In this document: piece after piece, positions 32,480-41,296 of the stretch
Position numbering within the stretch: the stretch's first letter is position 1
Layout: each line of letters begins with the position of its first letter
Assembly (NCBI GenBank): GCA_947479935.1
Contig: CANKBG010000014.1
Span: 1-58,597, forward strand
Direction: 5' to 3'
Origin: Comamonadaceae bacterium
GTDB lineage: Bacteria > Pseudomonadota > Gammaproteobacteria > Burkholderiales > Burkholderiaceae_C
DNA: 58,597 bases
Notes under the pieces: generated by a model
What the model was told of the DNA's origin: nothing
What the model saw: the letters and a program-made list of their open reading frames with translations, nothing else
The model's database searches: none
Position numbers and translations under genes: made by a program

Positions 32480-34677
32480 TGAGTACAGTGCTGCGCACGC
32501 AGCGAGCCTTGAGCTCGTGGATCCTTTTGGGTCTGCTTAGTTTTGGCTTACTGCCGTGGTACTTTCTTCAGCAAGCTCCCCTCTTGCAAGCCTTGCCCAA
32601 AGTTTGGGCGGGGCCTGAAACTGCCAGCGCACTTGTTCAAATTTTGCAGCATGGTCGACCTTGGTTGTGGTTTGGTTTTGCAGGTTTACTCATTTGTTTC
32701 ATAGGCCTCATGGCCCCCATTGCTGCACAACCCAAACGCCAAGGCACCTTTCTGGTGACCGGGGCATTGCTGGGACTTGTAGGACTTGCCCTGAGTGGTT
32801 TTGCCATTGGTGCCACAGGTTGGTCTTTTGAAACCTTGGAAATTTGGCTAGGTGCTTTGCCACAAGGACAGTACGGCATGGGTTGGGGCGCCGCTGGTGT
32901 TTTCTTGTCTCTCACCATTTTGTTGGGTGCTGGCCTTGCCCGCTTAGGGTACTGCCGAGGCGATGTGTTCATTGCCAGTGCTGTTGTGTTGTGTGTTTTT
33001 TTGCTGGCCTTGTTTGTGGTCTACCCGGTTTGCCGTTCCCTGGTCTCAGGTTTTTATACCGAAGCAGGAGAGTTGAGTGTGGCGGCTGTTTGGGACCGAA
33101 TAGGAACGCGTCGCATTTGGAGTCTAGGCTGTTTCAGTGGCGAAAGACACTGTGGTGTTGCTTGGAATACATTGGGTTTGGCTTTGGCCACAGCCACCGG
33201 AACAACAATATTAGGGACATTGATCGCGCTCTGGGCTGAACGCAGCGGAACGCAATTGGGCAAGCCACTCAATGCCTTGGCACTGATGCCCATCATCACA
33301 CCACCTTTTGTGGTGGGCTTGGGCTTAATCCTCTTGTTTGGCCGTGCGGGGTTGGTCAATCAAGCTTTGGAATGGACATTTGGCATTCCGCCAACACGTT
33401 GGTTTTACGGTGCATTTGGCATTTGGTTGGCTCAAATGTTTGCCTTCACGCCCATTGCCTTCATGATCATGCGCGGTGTGGTGCAGGGTGTCAGTCCTGC
33501 CTTGGAAGAGGCCTCTCAAACATTGCGTGCCACACGCATGCAAACTTTTTGGGGCATCACACTGCCCTTACTCAAACCAGGCTTGGCCAATGCTTTCTTA
33601 GTGGGCTTCATTGAAAGCATGGCAGATTTTGGCAACCCCATTATTTTGGGGGGTCAGTTTTCAGTCTTGTCGATCGAAATTTTCTTCGCCATCGTTGGCG
33701 CAGCCATTGACCCAGGCATGGCTGCTGCCTTGTCCTTGGTGCTGACCGTTTTTGCCTTGGCTGTATTTGTGTTGCAGCGTCAAGTCCTCAGTGGTGCTCA
33801 GTTCACTACCGTGTCTGGCAAAGGCGATGCAGGGGTTCCATTGCACTTGCCGCCAGCTGTTTTGAATGTTTGCAGAGGCGTGGCAGGCCCATGGTTGGCC
33901 TTTACCTTGGTGGTTTATGTGTTTGCCTTTGCGGGCGGCTTCGTTCAAACCTGGGGGCGCGATTACACCTTCACCTTGAATCATTTCACGACGGCCTTTG
34001 ATGTGCAATGGGGCGAGTTTGGCTGGGTGTGGGCGGGCACTGCTTGGAACTCGCTGTTCAACACCTTGAGCTTGTCAGCCATGGCAGCGCCAGTATGTGC
34101 GGGCCTTGGCTTGCTCATGGCGTGGCTATTGGCACGCACCGATTTCAAAGGCAAAAATGCATTTGAATTTGCAGCCCTGCTCACATTTGCCATCCCAGGT
34201 ACTGTTTTGGGCGTGAGCTACATTTTGGCTTTCAATGTGCCACCCGTCGAACTGACCGGTACTGGCCTGGTCATTGTGTTGTGTTTTATTTTTCGCAACT
34301 TGCCAGTCGGTGTTCGCGCTGGTACGGCGGCTTTCAAGCAGATCGATCGTTCACTCGATGAAGCCTCTGTCATGCTGCGAGCCAGCACGCTTACCACCAT
34401 TCGTGAAATTATCTTGCCCTTGTTAAAGCCGGCCTTGGTAGCGGCTTTGATTTACAGTTTTGTCCGATCAATGACCACAGTATCTGCCGTCATTTTCTTG
34501 GTCACTGCCAAGTACGAATTGGCAACCACTTACATCATTGGGCGTGTTGGCAATGGTGATTACGGCGTGGCCTTGGCTTATTGCACAGTTTTGATGGCCC
34601 TCATGGGATTCATCACGGTGGTCATTCAACGCTGGGTCGGAACTCGCGAGCTAGGTCGCAGAGAAATGAGAGTATGA
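32479..34677 (+). CDS. Two-domain ABC transporter permease (FbpB-like)
   Basis: This 732-residue inner-membrane protein contains two fused binding-protein-dependent permease domains. Their cytoplasmic EAA-type loops that contact the ATPase are visible: EEASQTLRATRMQTFWGITL and DEASVMLRASTLTTIREIIL. An extra hydrophobic N-terminal region of about 170 residues, with perhaps four or five helices, precedes the first permease domain and accounts for its length compared with ~550-residue FbpB proteins. It is transcribed with the binding protein (one-base overlap) and the ATPase gene. Confidence 0.9.
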   Translation: MSTVLRTQRALSSWILLGLLSFGLLPWYFLQQAPLLQALPKVWAGPETASALVQILQHGRPWLWFGFAGLLICFIGLMAPIAAQPKRQGTFLVTGALLGLVGLALSGFAIGATGWSFETLEIWLGALPQGQYGMGWGAAGVFLSLTILLGAGLARLGYCRGDVFIASAVVLCVFLLALFVVYPVCRSLVSGFYTEAGELSVAAVWDRIGTRRIWSLGCFSGERHCGVAWNTLGLALATATGTTILGTLIALWAERSGTQLGKPLNALALMPIITPPFVVGLGLILLFGRAGLVNQALEWTFGIPPTRWFYGAFGIWLAQMFAFTPIAFMIMRGVVQGVSPALEEASQTLRATRMQTFWGITLPLLKPGLANAFLVGFIESMADFGNPIILGGQFSVLSIEIFFAIVGAAIDPGMAAALSLVLTVFALAVFVLQRQVLSGAQFTTVSGKGDAGVPLHLPPAVLNVCRGVAGPWLAFTLVVYVFAFAGGFVQTWGRDYTFTLNHFTTAFDVQWGEFGWVWAGTAWNSLFNTLSLSAMAAPVCAGLGLLMAWLLARTDFKGKNAFEFAALLTFAIPGTVLGVSYILAFNVPPVELTGTGLVIVLCFIFRNLPVGVRAGTAAFKQIDRSLDEASVMLRASTLTTIREIILPLLKPALVAALIYSFVRSMTTVSAVIFLVTAKYELATTYIIGRVGNGDYGVALAYCTVLMALMGFITVVIQRWVGTRELGRREMRV

Positions 34678-34679
34678 AC

Positions 34680-35747
34680 ATGAACGCTGCTTCTAAATCA
34701 ACTGCCACGGGCATTGAGTTTCGACAAGTCTCCAAGCGCTATGGTGAGGGCAACGCTCCGCTGGTGGTCAAAGGCATTGATTTTGTCGTGCCAAAGGGAA
34801 CTCTCACCACACTGCTAGGGCCCTCAGGCTGCGGCAAAACCACCACCTTGCGAATGATCGCTGGTTTAGAAACGGTCAGCGCTGGAAAAATTTTCATTGA
34901 TGGTCAAGACGTGACCAACTTAGGTCCCGCTGAACGAAATGTCAGCATGGTCTTTCAAAGTTATGCATTGTTTCCCCACATGTCCGTCATTGACAATGTT
35001 CGATATGGCTTGAGGGTCAGTGGGGTGTCCATCACTGAGGCGACTGAGCGTGCGCACATTGCACTTGAAAATGTGGGCCTGAAAGATTTTGACTACCGGT
35101 TGCCTAGCGAGTTATCGGGCGGCCAACAGCAACGTGTTGCTGTTGCGCGAGCATTGGTGCTCGAGCCATCGGTCTTGTTGTTTGATGAACCGCTTTCTAA
35201 TTTAGATGCACGTCTGCGTCGCTCAATGCGAGACGAAATTCGCAGTTTGCAGCAGCGCTTAGGTTTGACGGTTGCCTATGTCACACACGATCAAAGCGAA
35301 GCCCTGGCCGTCAGTGATCAAATCATTGTCATGGATGAAGGCGCCATAGCGCAGGCGGGCACACCAGAAGACTTGTACGAACGCCCAGTTTCAGAATTTG
35401 TGGCGGGCTTCATGGGGGAGGCGATGCTGTTCGATGGTGTGGTCGACGCACAGGGGCAAGTGACCTTGGGGCCACTCAGTTTTAAAGCCAGACAGCAAGT
35501 CAAGGCAGGTGCCATTACCGCAGCCATACGCCCAGAGGCATGGGCCCTTGTGCCAACAGAAGATGCAAACTTAACGGGTGTTCTTCACAAAAAAGCATAT
35601 CTCGGTAGCACACTAGAATTGACATTTGAAACTGTGTTGGGACCATTGTTTGTTGTGACATCTGATCTCTCGCAAGATTGGAAAATAGGCACCTCGATGG
35701 GCTTGACTCTTTCGGGTCGCGGTGTGTCTGTGGTATCGCGCAATTAA
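34680..35747 (+). CDS. ABC transporter ATPase (FbpC/PotA-like)
   Basis: This ATPase of about 355 residues energises the preceding permease. It has Walker A GPSGCGKTT, Q-loop VFQSYALFPHM, signature LSGGQQQRVAVARAL, Walker B VLLFDEPLSNLD and the His switch YVTHDQSEA. A C-terminal TOBE-like regulatory domain (~residues 270–355) follows. ATG 34680 has GAGAG seven bases upstream. ATG 34674, which overlaps the permease stop, is an alternative. Binding protein, permease and ATPase form a complete importer operon. Confidence 0.92.
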   Translation: MNAASKSTATGIEFRQVSKRYGEGNAPLVVKGIDFVVPKGTLTTLLGPSGCGKTTTLRMIAGLETVSAGKIFIDGQDVTNLGPAERNVSMVFQSYALFPHMSVIDNVRYGLRVSGVSITEATERAHIALENVGLKDFDYRLPSELSGGQQQRVAVARALVLEPSVLLFDEPLSNLDARLRRSMRDEIRSLQQRLGLTVAYVTHDQSEALAVSDQIIVMDEGAIAQAGTPEDLYERPVSEFVAGFMGEAMLFDGVVDAQGQVTLGPLSFKARQQVKAGAITAAIRPEAWALVPTEDANLTGVLHKKAYLGSTLELTFETVLGPLFVVTSDLSQDWKIGTSMGLTLSGRGVSVVSRN

Positions 35748-35764
35748 TTTGTTGAAAGTTTTCT

Positions 35765-36388
35765 ATGGCGGTCGTATTTGATTTGGGTGGTGTGGTTTTT
35801 CAGTGGCAACCTTTGGCTTTGTTGCAACAAATATTGCCAGCGCGCGCGCCCGATGCGTTGGTGGCCAAAAAATGGGCAGATCAAATTTTCGAAAGTTTCA
35901 ACCCACTCAGCGATTGGGCACAATTTGATTTGGGCCTGATTGAACCCGATGCGCTGGCCGCTAAAATTTCAAAACGCGTTGGCATTTCTGAAGCAGAAAT
36001 GCATTTGTTGATTGACAGCATTCCATCACAAATGGTGCCAAAGCCAGGTACAGTTGAGATCATTTCTGATTTAAAAGCCGCTGGGCACGCGCTTTATTAT
36101 TTGTCTAACATGCCGGCTGGCTATGCCAATTTTCTTGAAAGTTCGCACTCATTTTTTCAACATTTTTCAGACGGTATTTTTTCTGCGCGTGTTCAACAAA
36201 TGAAGCCGCAGTTGCCAATTTTTCAAAGCGCCAATCAGCGCTTTGGCGTGTCTGGTAAAAATACTGTTTTTATTGACGATGTGCAGCACAACATTGACGC
36301 TGCAAATGCACATGGGTGGACGGGGGTGCGCTTTGATGCGCCCGAGCAAGTCAGGCGCGATTTGGTATCGCTTGGCCTTTTGAATTGA
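35765..36388 (+). CDS. HAD-superfamily phosphatase (YihX-like)
   Basis: This 207-residue haloacid dehalogenase-type hydrolase has motif I VFDLGGVVF (the second acidic residue replaced by Gly, as in YihX-type proteins), motif II YLSNMP, motif III Lys in QMKPQ and motif IV FIDDVQHNID. YihX-type enzymes dephosphorylate sugar phosphates. The substrate here is unknown. It follows the ABC ATPase by 17 bp and may be co-transcribed. It converges on hemH with only 5 bp between the stops. Confidence 0.85.
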   Translation: MAVVFDLGGVVFQWQPLALLQQILPARAPDALVAKKWADQIFESFNPLSDWAQFDLGLIEPDALAAKISKRVGISEAEMHLLIDSIPSQMVPKPGTVEIISDLKAAGHALYYLSNMPAGYANFLESSHSFFQHFSDGIFSARVQQMKPQLPIFQSANQRFGVSGKNTVFIDDVQHNIDAANAHGWTGVRFDAPEQVRRDLVSLGLLN

Positions 36389-36393
36389 GCTGT

Positions 36394-37494
36394 CTAGTTT
36401 TTCGCTCCTAAGCCAATTGCCAAATCTTTAGCTTTAGCAAGCGCTGCTGCGTTGGCTTGTGAGGCATGACTTGAAGTTGGCCAGCCTTGCATGTGTTGTT
36501 CACTGATGGTGGCCAGTCCATCAATCCAAAGGGGCTCGTCGTTCATGCAGGGGATGTAGTTGAAGGTTTTGCCTCCAGCATGCAAGAAAGCTTCACGCCC
36601 TTCCATGCTAATTTCTTCCAATGTCTCTAGACAGTCGCCTGTAAATCCAGGGCACACCACATCCACACTTTGGATGCCTGCTTGGGCCATCGAGATGAGC
36701 GTTGGCTCGGTGTAGGGCTCTAACCATTTAGCCTTGCCAAATCGAGATTGGAATGTGACTTTGTATTGTTCCTTGGTCAGGCCTAATTTTTCGGCCAAGA
36801 GGCGGCCTGTTTTGTAGCATTCGCAATGATAGGGATCGCCCAGTTGCAGTGTCCGCTCAGGCACACCATGAAAGCTCATGACCAGTTGCTCTGCGCGGCC
36901 ATGAGTTGCCCAATTTTTTTGAATGCCCGCGGCCAAGGCTTGAATGTAGCCATCGTGGTCGTGATAGTGATTCACAAAGCGAAACTCTGGCAAGTTTCGA
37001 GTTTTTAAGCTCCAGCGATAGACGGCATCAAAAACGGGTGCAGTGGTTGTGGCGCTGTACTGAGGGTAGGCGGTCATGACCAAAATACGCGTCACACCCT
37101 CATCCTTGAATGCAGTCAATTGAGAGTCGATGCTAGGTTGGCCGTAGGTCATGGCGTACTTGACGGCCACTTCATGACCATTTGATTTCAATTTTTCCGC
37201 CAAGCCCATCGCTTGTTTTTCGGTCCATACCCGCAATGGGGAGCCTTCTGCTGTCCAAATGCTGGCGTACTTGGCAGCAGATTTGGCAGGCCGAATGCGC
37301 AAAATAATGCCATGCAGAATGAGCCACCAAATGACTTTGGGAATTTCGACCACGCGCGAATCGCCCAGGAACTGAGCCAAATATTGGCGCAACGCGGGTG
37401 CTGTGGGCTCTTTGGGTGTGCCTAGGTTGCAATACAGGACGGCTGTCTTTGCAGCTTGCCCATGTTGGTAAGGAGGTTCTTTTTGAAATGCCAT
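36394..37494 (-). CDS. hemH: Ferrochelatase
   Basis: This 366-residue protein inserts Fe2+ into protoporphyrin IX, the last step of protohaem synthesis. Typical features are the N-terminal VLYCNLGTPKEPTAPALRQYL, the catalytic-region SFHGVPERTLQLGDPYHCECY with the metal-site His, and SRFGKAKWLEPYTEPTL. The start MAFQKEPPYQHGQ fits relatives. The gene is divergent from a HAD gene with only 18 bp between the two start codons, so its promoter must lie inside the neighbouring coding sequence. Confidence 0.95.
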   Translation of the reverse strand: MAFQKEPPYQHGQAAKTAVLYCNLGTPKEPTAPALRQYLAQFLGDSRVVEIPKVIWWLILHGIILRIRPAKSAAKYASIWTAEGSPLRVWTEKQAMGLAEKLKSNGHEVAVKYAMTYGQPSIDSQLTAFKDEGVTRILVMTAYPQYSATTTAPVFDAVYRWSLKTRNLPEFRFVNHYHDHDGYIQALAAGIQKNWATHGRAEQLVMSFHGVPERTLQLGDPYHCECYKTGRLLAEKLGLTKEQYKVTFQSRFGKAKWLEPYTEPTLISMAQAGIQSVDVVCPGFTGDCLETLEEISMEGREAFLHAGGKTFNYIPCMNDEPLWIDGLATISEQHMQGWPTSSHASQANAAALAKAKDLAIGLGAKN

Positions 37495-37512
37495 GCGTTA
37501 TTCTCTCCCACC

Positions 37513-38211
37513 ATGATCAACTTTTCAAAAATTAAAGCCATCTCCCTCGATTTAGATGACACTTTGTGGCCCGTTTGGCCCACGATAGGTCGTGCCGAGG
37601 AGACCTTGGCGCAGTGGTTGGCGGAAAAAGCCCCCGGAACAGTGCCCTTGTGCGCTATTGCGGGATATCAACGCCAAATTCGCGAGGCCATGCCGGCGCT
37701 GCGGCCAGATTTAGGCAATGATTTGTCCGCCTTAAGGCGAGAAGCCATCCGAGTTTTGCTCGAAAGAGCGGGGGAGGATCCCGGTTTAGCAGAGCCCGCT
37801 TTTGAGGTCTTTTTTGAGGCCCGACAACAGGTTATTTTTTTTGAGGATGCGCTTCCTACCTTGGACTTTCTCAAATCCAAATACCCCATGGTGGCGCTGT
37901 CAAATGGCAATGCAGATGTCCAAAAGGTTGGTTTGAACGGCTACTTTGTGGCAGCCTTTAACCCCATCAACCTGGGTGTTGCAAAGCCTGACCCTCAAAT
38001 GTTTCACGCGGGTGCCAAAGCCTTGGGCGTGTTGCCCGAAGAAATTTTGCACATTGGCGACGATCCTCATTTGGATGTGGTGGCTGCGCAGCGTGCTGGT
38101 TTGCAAGCGGTTTGGCTGAACCGCGAAGAAAAACTGTGGCCCCATGAAGTTCACCCGGCACCTTTCACGGTAAGCAGCCTGAAAGTACTTTGTGATTCAT
38201 GGCCTCATTGA
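37513..38211 (+). CDS. HAD-family hydrolase
   Basis: This HAD phosphatase of about 232 residues has motif I SLDLDDTLW, motif II ALSNGN, motif III Lys in GVAKPDPQMF and motif IV HIGDDPHLDVVAA. I start at ATG 37513 (MINFSKIKAISLDLDD). The upstream part of the frame is inside hemH on the other strand and unlike the family. No good ribosome site is visible, so it may be leaderless or weakly translated. The substrate is unknown. Confidence 0.87.
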   Translation: MINFSKIKAISLDLDDTLWPVWPTIGRAEETLAQWLAEKAPGTVPLCAIAGYQRQIREAMPALRPDLGNDLSALRREAIRVLLERAGEDPGLAEPAFEVFFEARQQVIFFEDALPTLDFLKSKYPMVALSNGNADVQKVGLNGYFVAAFNPINLGVAKPDPQMFHAGAKALGVLPEEILHIGDDPHLDVVAAQRAGLQAVWLNREEKLWPHEVHPAPFTVSSLKVLCDSWPH

Positions 38212-38230
38212 TTTGAGCAGAGAAAAATGA

Positions 38231-39565
38231 CTAAGGCACTGCGTGAATGCCTGAAATGACGGCGCCTTCTAGGGTTGCAGGGTAGGGCCCTTCAACATAG
38301 TCACCACACACCGTGATGCCTTGACAAGGTGTTGCGTTGGGTCTTTTTAAATTGGGCGTGCATGCAAAAGTTGCTCTTTTCTCAACCACTGTTTGCACCA
38401 CTTTGAAGGCTTCGATGTGTAAACCGTCTTGGCCAAGCTGATTCAAAAGAGCCCGCCATTGCCCCATGACCTGCCTTGTGACATCTTCTTTACTCAGCTT
38501 GTTGGCACTCACCACAAAGGTCAGTAAACCGGGAGTTCGGGCTTCTGTGTAAATTTGACCGCGGTCAAAAGCGAACTGAGCGGGTGAATCCGGAGCCGTT
38601 CTAAGTGCCAACATTGGCTGTGGCAATTTGAAATCTATGGGTCCTTGAACATACACCGTGGCAATGGTTTCATACTTCAATTGACGGGTCGTTGTTGACC
38701 ATGCCGCGTTGAATGTTTCAAGCAGATGCGCGGCATCCCATGCTGGCGTTGCGATTACCACATGGTCAAACTTCTCATCTCCTAGTTGCCAGCGCTTGGC
38801 CTCATTGGGCTTGCTGCCTAAATCAACAATGCTGTCGACCCTTTGGCCAGATTGGCAGGAGACCTTATTTTTTTCAAGCCACTGAATGGCCGCATGCGGA
38901 AAGAGTGCCCCCAAGTCCAGCCTGGGAAGCAACAGATCAGAACTGCCTGCAGGTCCAAAGAGTGCGTCTTTCATGATGCGCAAAAAAACCTTGCCACTGG
39001 CTTCATGCGCAGGTGTATTGAGTGCAGAGACGCACAAGGGCTCCATCAACTCCTGCCAAACAGTGGCCGTCATGTTTTGGCAAAGATCGGCCACCGTCAG
39101 GTGCTCTGCACATTCAAAGTTCATGCGTTGCCATTGCCATGCCGTTTTCACAAGCTGCCACTTGTCAACAAAGCGCCAACTAGGATTCAAGGCGATGCCC
39201 TGCAAAAGATTGATGGGGAACGACTTGTTGGGAAGCGACAGTCCTGAGCCATCGGCATACCTTAAATCGAGAGGTTTCCGCCAAAATGCTTTTTCTAAAT
39301 TGATGCCTACGATCTGCATCATTGACAACGTCTGTTGATAAGCACCAATCAGGATGTGTTGCCCATTGTCCAAGGCGGGGTAGTTTTCAGAATTTGTTTG
39401 AATTGAACGTGCACGTCCACCCCAAAATTTGCTAGCTTCCAGTAAAGTGACATGGTGGCCCTTTTGCTTGGCCTGAATGGCTGCAGCCAAGCCTGCCCAG
39501 CCGGCACCCACGATGGCAATATTCAAATGCTGACTCAAAGTCGTCCCAGCGCTTGCACTTTCCAT
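38231..39565 (-). CDS. hpnE: Hydroxysqualene dehydroxylase (HpnE)
   Basis: This 444-residue FAD-dependent enzyme of the amine-oxidase fold reduces hydroxysqualene to squalene, the last step of the HpnCDE pathway. The dinucleotide-binding site is IAIVGAGWAGLAAAIQAKQ followed by TLLEASKFWGGRA, with the C-terminal FAD motif TVCGDYVEGPYPATLEGAV. The annotated start overlaps hpnD by 31 bases. A TTG at 39538 nearer the FAD domain is an alternative. Third gene of an hpnC–hpnD–hpnE operon. Confidence 0.93.
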   Translation of the reverse strand: MESASAGTTLSQHLNIAIVGAGWAGLAAAIQAKQKGHHVTLLEASKFWGGRARSIQTNSENYPALDNGQHILIGAYQQTLSMMQIVGINLEKAFWRKPLDLRYADGSGLSLPNKSFPINLLQGIALNPSWRFVDKWQLVKTAWQWQRMNFECAEHLTVADLCQNMTATVWQELMEPLCVSALNTPAHEASGKVFLRIMKDALFGPAGSSDLLLPRLDLGALFPHAAIQWLEKNKVSCQSGQRVDSIVDLGSKPNEAKRWQLGDEKFDHVVIATPAWDAAHLLETFNAAWSTTTRQLKYETIATVYVQGPIDFKLPQPMLALRTAPDSPAQFAFDRGQIYTEARTPGLLTFVVSANKLSKEDVTRQVMGQWRALLNQLGQDGLHIEAFKVVQTVVEKRATFACTPNLKRPNATPCQGITVCGDYVEGPYPATLEGAVISGIHAVP

Positions 39566-40374
39566 GCAAGCCAGAACTTACGCAGGGGTGTGAGTGAGAT
39601 GCGTTGGTGCAAGACTTGAAAGTTGTCGGCCTCAATTTCACGCAACAAGGTTCGGTAAATGCTGGCCATCATGAGACCTGGTTTTTGAGCTTGCCGGTCT
39701 GCTGATGGGAGCATGGCAAAGGCTTCTTCATACAAGAGAAGCGCGCGAGCGGCCTGAAATTTCATCAAAGCTGTAAAGCGATCGGAATAGTGTCTCTGCA
39801 TCAAATCTTGTGCTTTGACATCAAATTGTTTCAGTTCGTCCATGGGCAAGTAGATACGCCCGCGCAGGGCATCTTCGCCCACATCACGCAAAATGTTGGT
39901 GAGCTGAAAGGCCAAGCCAAGGGTGTGAGCATACTTCGTGGTGTTTGCGTCGGTTTGCCCAAAAATTTTGGCGGCCACTTCTCCGACCACGCCCGCCACC
40001 AAATGGCAATAACTTTGCAAACCCGCATAGTCTAAGTAACGTGTTTGTGTCAGGTCCCTATGGCAACCTTCAATGACCGACAGCAAATGATGCGCTTCAA
40101 TACCGTAATCTTTCACATGCGGCATCAGGGCCAGCATGACGGGGTGAGTGGCGTGACCGTCAAAAGATTGAATGACTTCTTTCTGCCACCAAGCCAAGGT
40201 GCTTTGGGCCACACTGGAATCTGAAATTTCATCGACAACGTCATCCACTTCACGACAAAACGCATAAAAAGAAGTGATGGCGGCTCGTCTGTTGGCGGGT
40301 AGAAAAAGGAATGCGTAATAAAAGCTACTGCCAGAACTGGCCGCTTTTTGTTGGACGTACTCTTGAGGTGTCAT
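39535..40374 (-). CDS. hpnD: Presqualene diphosphate synthase (HpnD)
   Basis: This 279-residue squalene/phytoene-synthase-fold enzyme joins two farnesyl diphosphates into presqualene diphosphate. Both Mg2+-binding aspartate-rich motifs are present: CREVDDVVDE and NILRDVGEDALRGRIYLP. The start overlaps the hpnC stop by four bases (ATGA), which indicates translational coupling. The next step is carried out by HpnC. Confidence 0.93.
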   Translation of the reverse strand: MTPQEYVQQKAASSGSSFYYAFLFLPANRRAAITSFYAFCREVDDVVDEISDSSVAQSTLAWWQKEVIQSFDGHATHPVMLALMPHVKDYGIEAHHLLSVIEGCHRDLTQTRYLDYAGLQSYCHLVAGVVGEVAAKIFGQTDANTTKYAHTLGLAFQLTNILRDVGEDALRGRIYLPMDELKQFDVKAQDLMQRHYSDRFTALMKFQAARALLLYEEAFAMLPSADRQAQKPGLMMASIYRTLLREIEADNFQVLHQRISLTPLRKFWLAWKVQALGRL

Positions 40375-41216
40375 GGTGCTTTATTCTCCCACTGTCTGGG
40401 GCGCATCCAAAGAGCACGCCACAACATCAGGGGAAAGTCCCAAGCACGCAGGCGAGGCCGGATGGTTAAAACTTGGGGTCCGAGTGCTTTGACTTTTTCC
40501 AAAATTCGCAAACCGCCTTGAACCACCAACCGCAATTCCCAGCCGGCACGGCCGGGTACTTGATGCACCAAGGGTGCGCCCTGCATCATCAACTGATGGG
40601 AATGCTCACAAAGTTCTTCAATTAAAAGTGGCGTCTCTTTGTGGACTTGGTCTTGAGGTAAATAAAATCTGCCGCGAGGCATATCTTCACTCAAATCTTG
40701 CCAAAAATTGATCAACTGCAGTGCGCTGCAAATGGCATCACTTCTCAATAAGGCCTGTGCATCGGTGACGCCATAGAGGTGCAACAGCAGGCGCCCCACT
40801 GGATTGGCGGAAAGCTGGCAGTAGCCTAGCAATGCGGACATGTTGGCGAAGGTTGAGCCTTCTGCTGTGGCTTTGACATCTTGTTCAAAGGCTTTCAACA
40901 AATCATCCAATAAATGAACGGGCAATGTGAATTGCGTTATCACTTGGTGCAAAGGTAAAAAGATAGCAGCTTGTGTACCTGACGCTTCTTTTGTGGCTTG
41001 CAATTCATGCCTAAACGCCATCAATAAATTCAAACGCTCATCGGTGCTGAGGTGGCCTTCATCTGCAATGTCATCAGCCGCACGGGCGAAGGCGTAAATG
41101 GCGGCGATGGCGGGCCGAAGGTGCGGCGGACAAAGAAGCGAAGCCACCGGAAAATTTTCAGGGTGGGTGATGGGAAGGGCTTGAACTTCCAGAGGGCTTG
41201 GCTGTTTTGGCAACAT
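40371..41216 (-). CDS. hpnC: Hydroxysqualene synthase (HpnC)
   Basis: This 281-residue squalene-synthase-fold enzyme converts presqualene diphosphate to hydroxysqualene in the HpnCDE route. Motifs are ARAADDIADEG (first Asp-rich site) and FWQDLSEDMPRGRFYLPQD (second). It is the first gene of the operon and diverges from the RND efflux adaptor gene, with 80 bp between the starts. The squalene–hopene cyclase that would use the product is not in the window. Confidence 0.93.
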   Translation of the reverse strand: MLPKQPSPLEVQALPITHPENFPVASLLCPPHLRPAIAAIYAFARAADDIADEGHLSTDERLNLLMAFRHELQATKEASGTQAAIFLPLHQVITQFTLPVHLLDDLLKAFEQDVKATAEGSTFANMSALLGYCQLSANPVGRLLLHLYGVTDAQALLRSDAICSALQLINFWQDLSEDMPRGRFYLPQDQVHKETPLLIEELCEHSHQLMMQGAPLVHQVPGRAGWELRLVVQGGLRILEKVKALGPQVLTIRPRLRAWDFPLMLWRALWMRPRQWENKAP

Positions 41217-41234
41217 GAATTCTTGTATTTTCGC

Positions 41235-41277
41235 TTGACAAGCATCATGGATTACCCTAGATTACTAACCAGTCAGT
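41235..41277 (+). promoter_or_regulatory. Promoter and candidate TetR-type operator of the RND efflux operon
   Basis: TTGACA (41235–41240) and TAGATT (41258–41263) are spaced by 17 bases and read toward the efflux genes. Overlapping and just after the -10 box is ACTAACCAGTCAGT (41264–41277), an imperfect palindrome of the kind often bound by TetR-family repressors of RND pumps. No tetR gene is adjacent. Confidence 0.45.
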
Positions 41278-41296
41278 CATTAATTTGGATCTTCTA

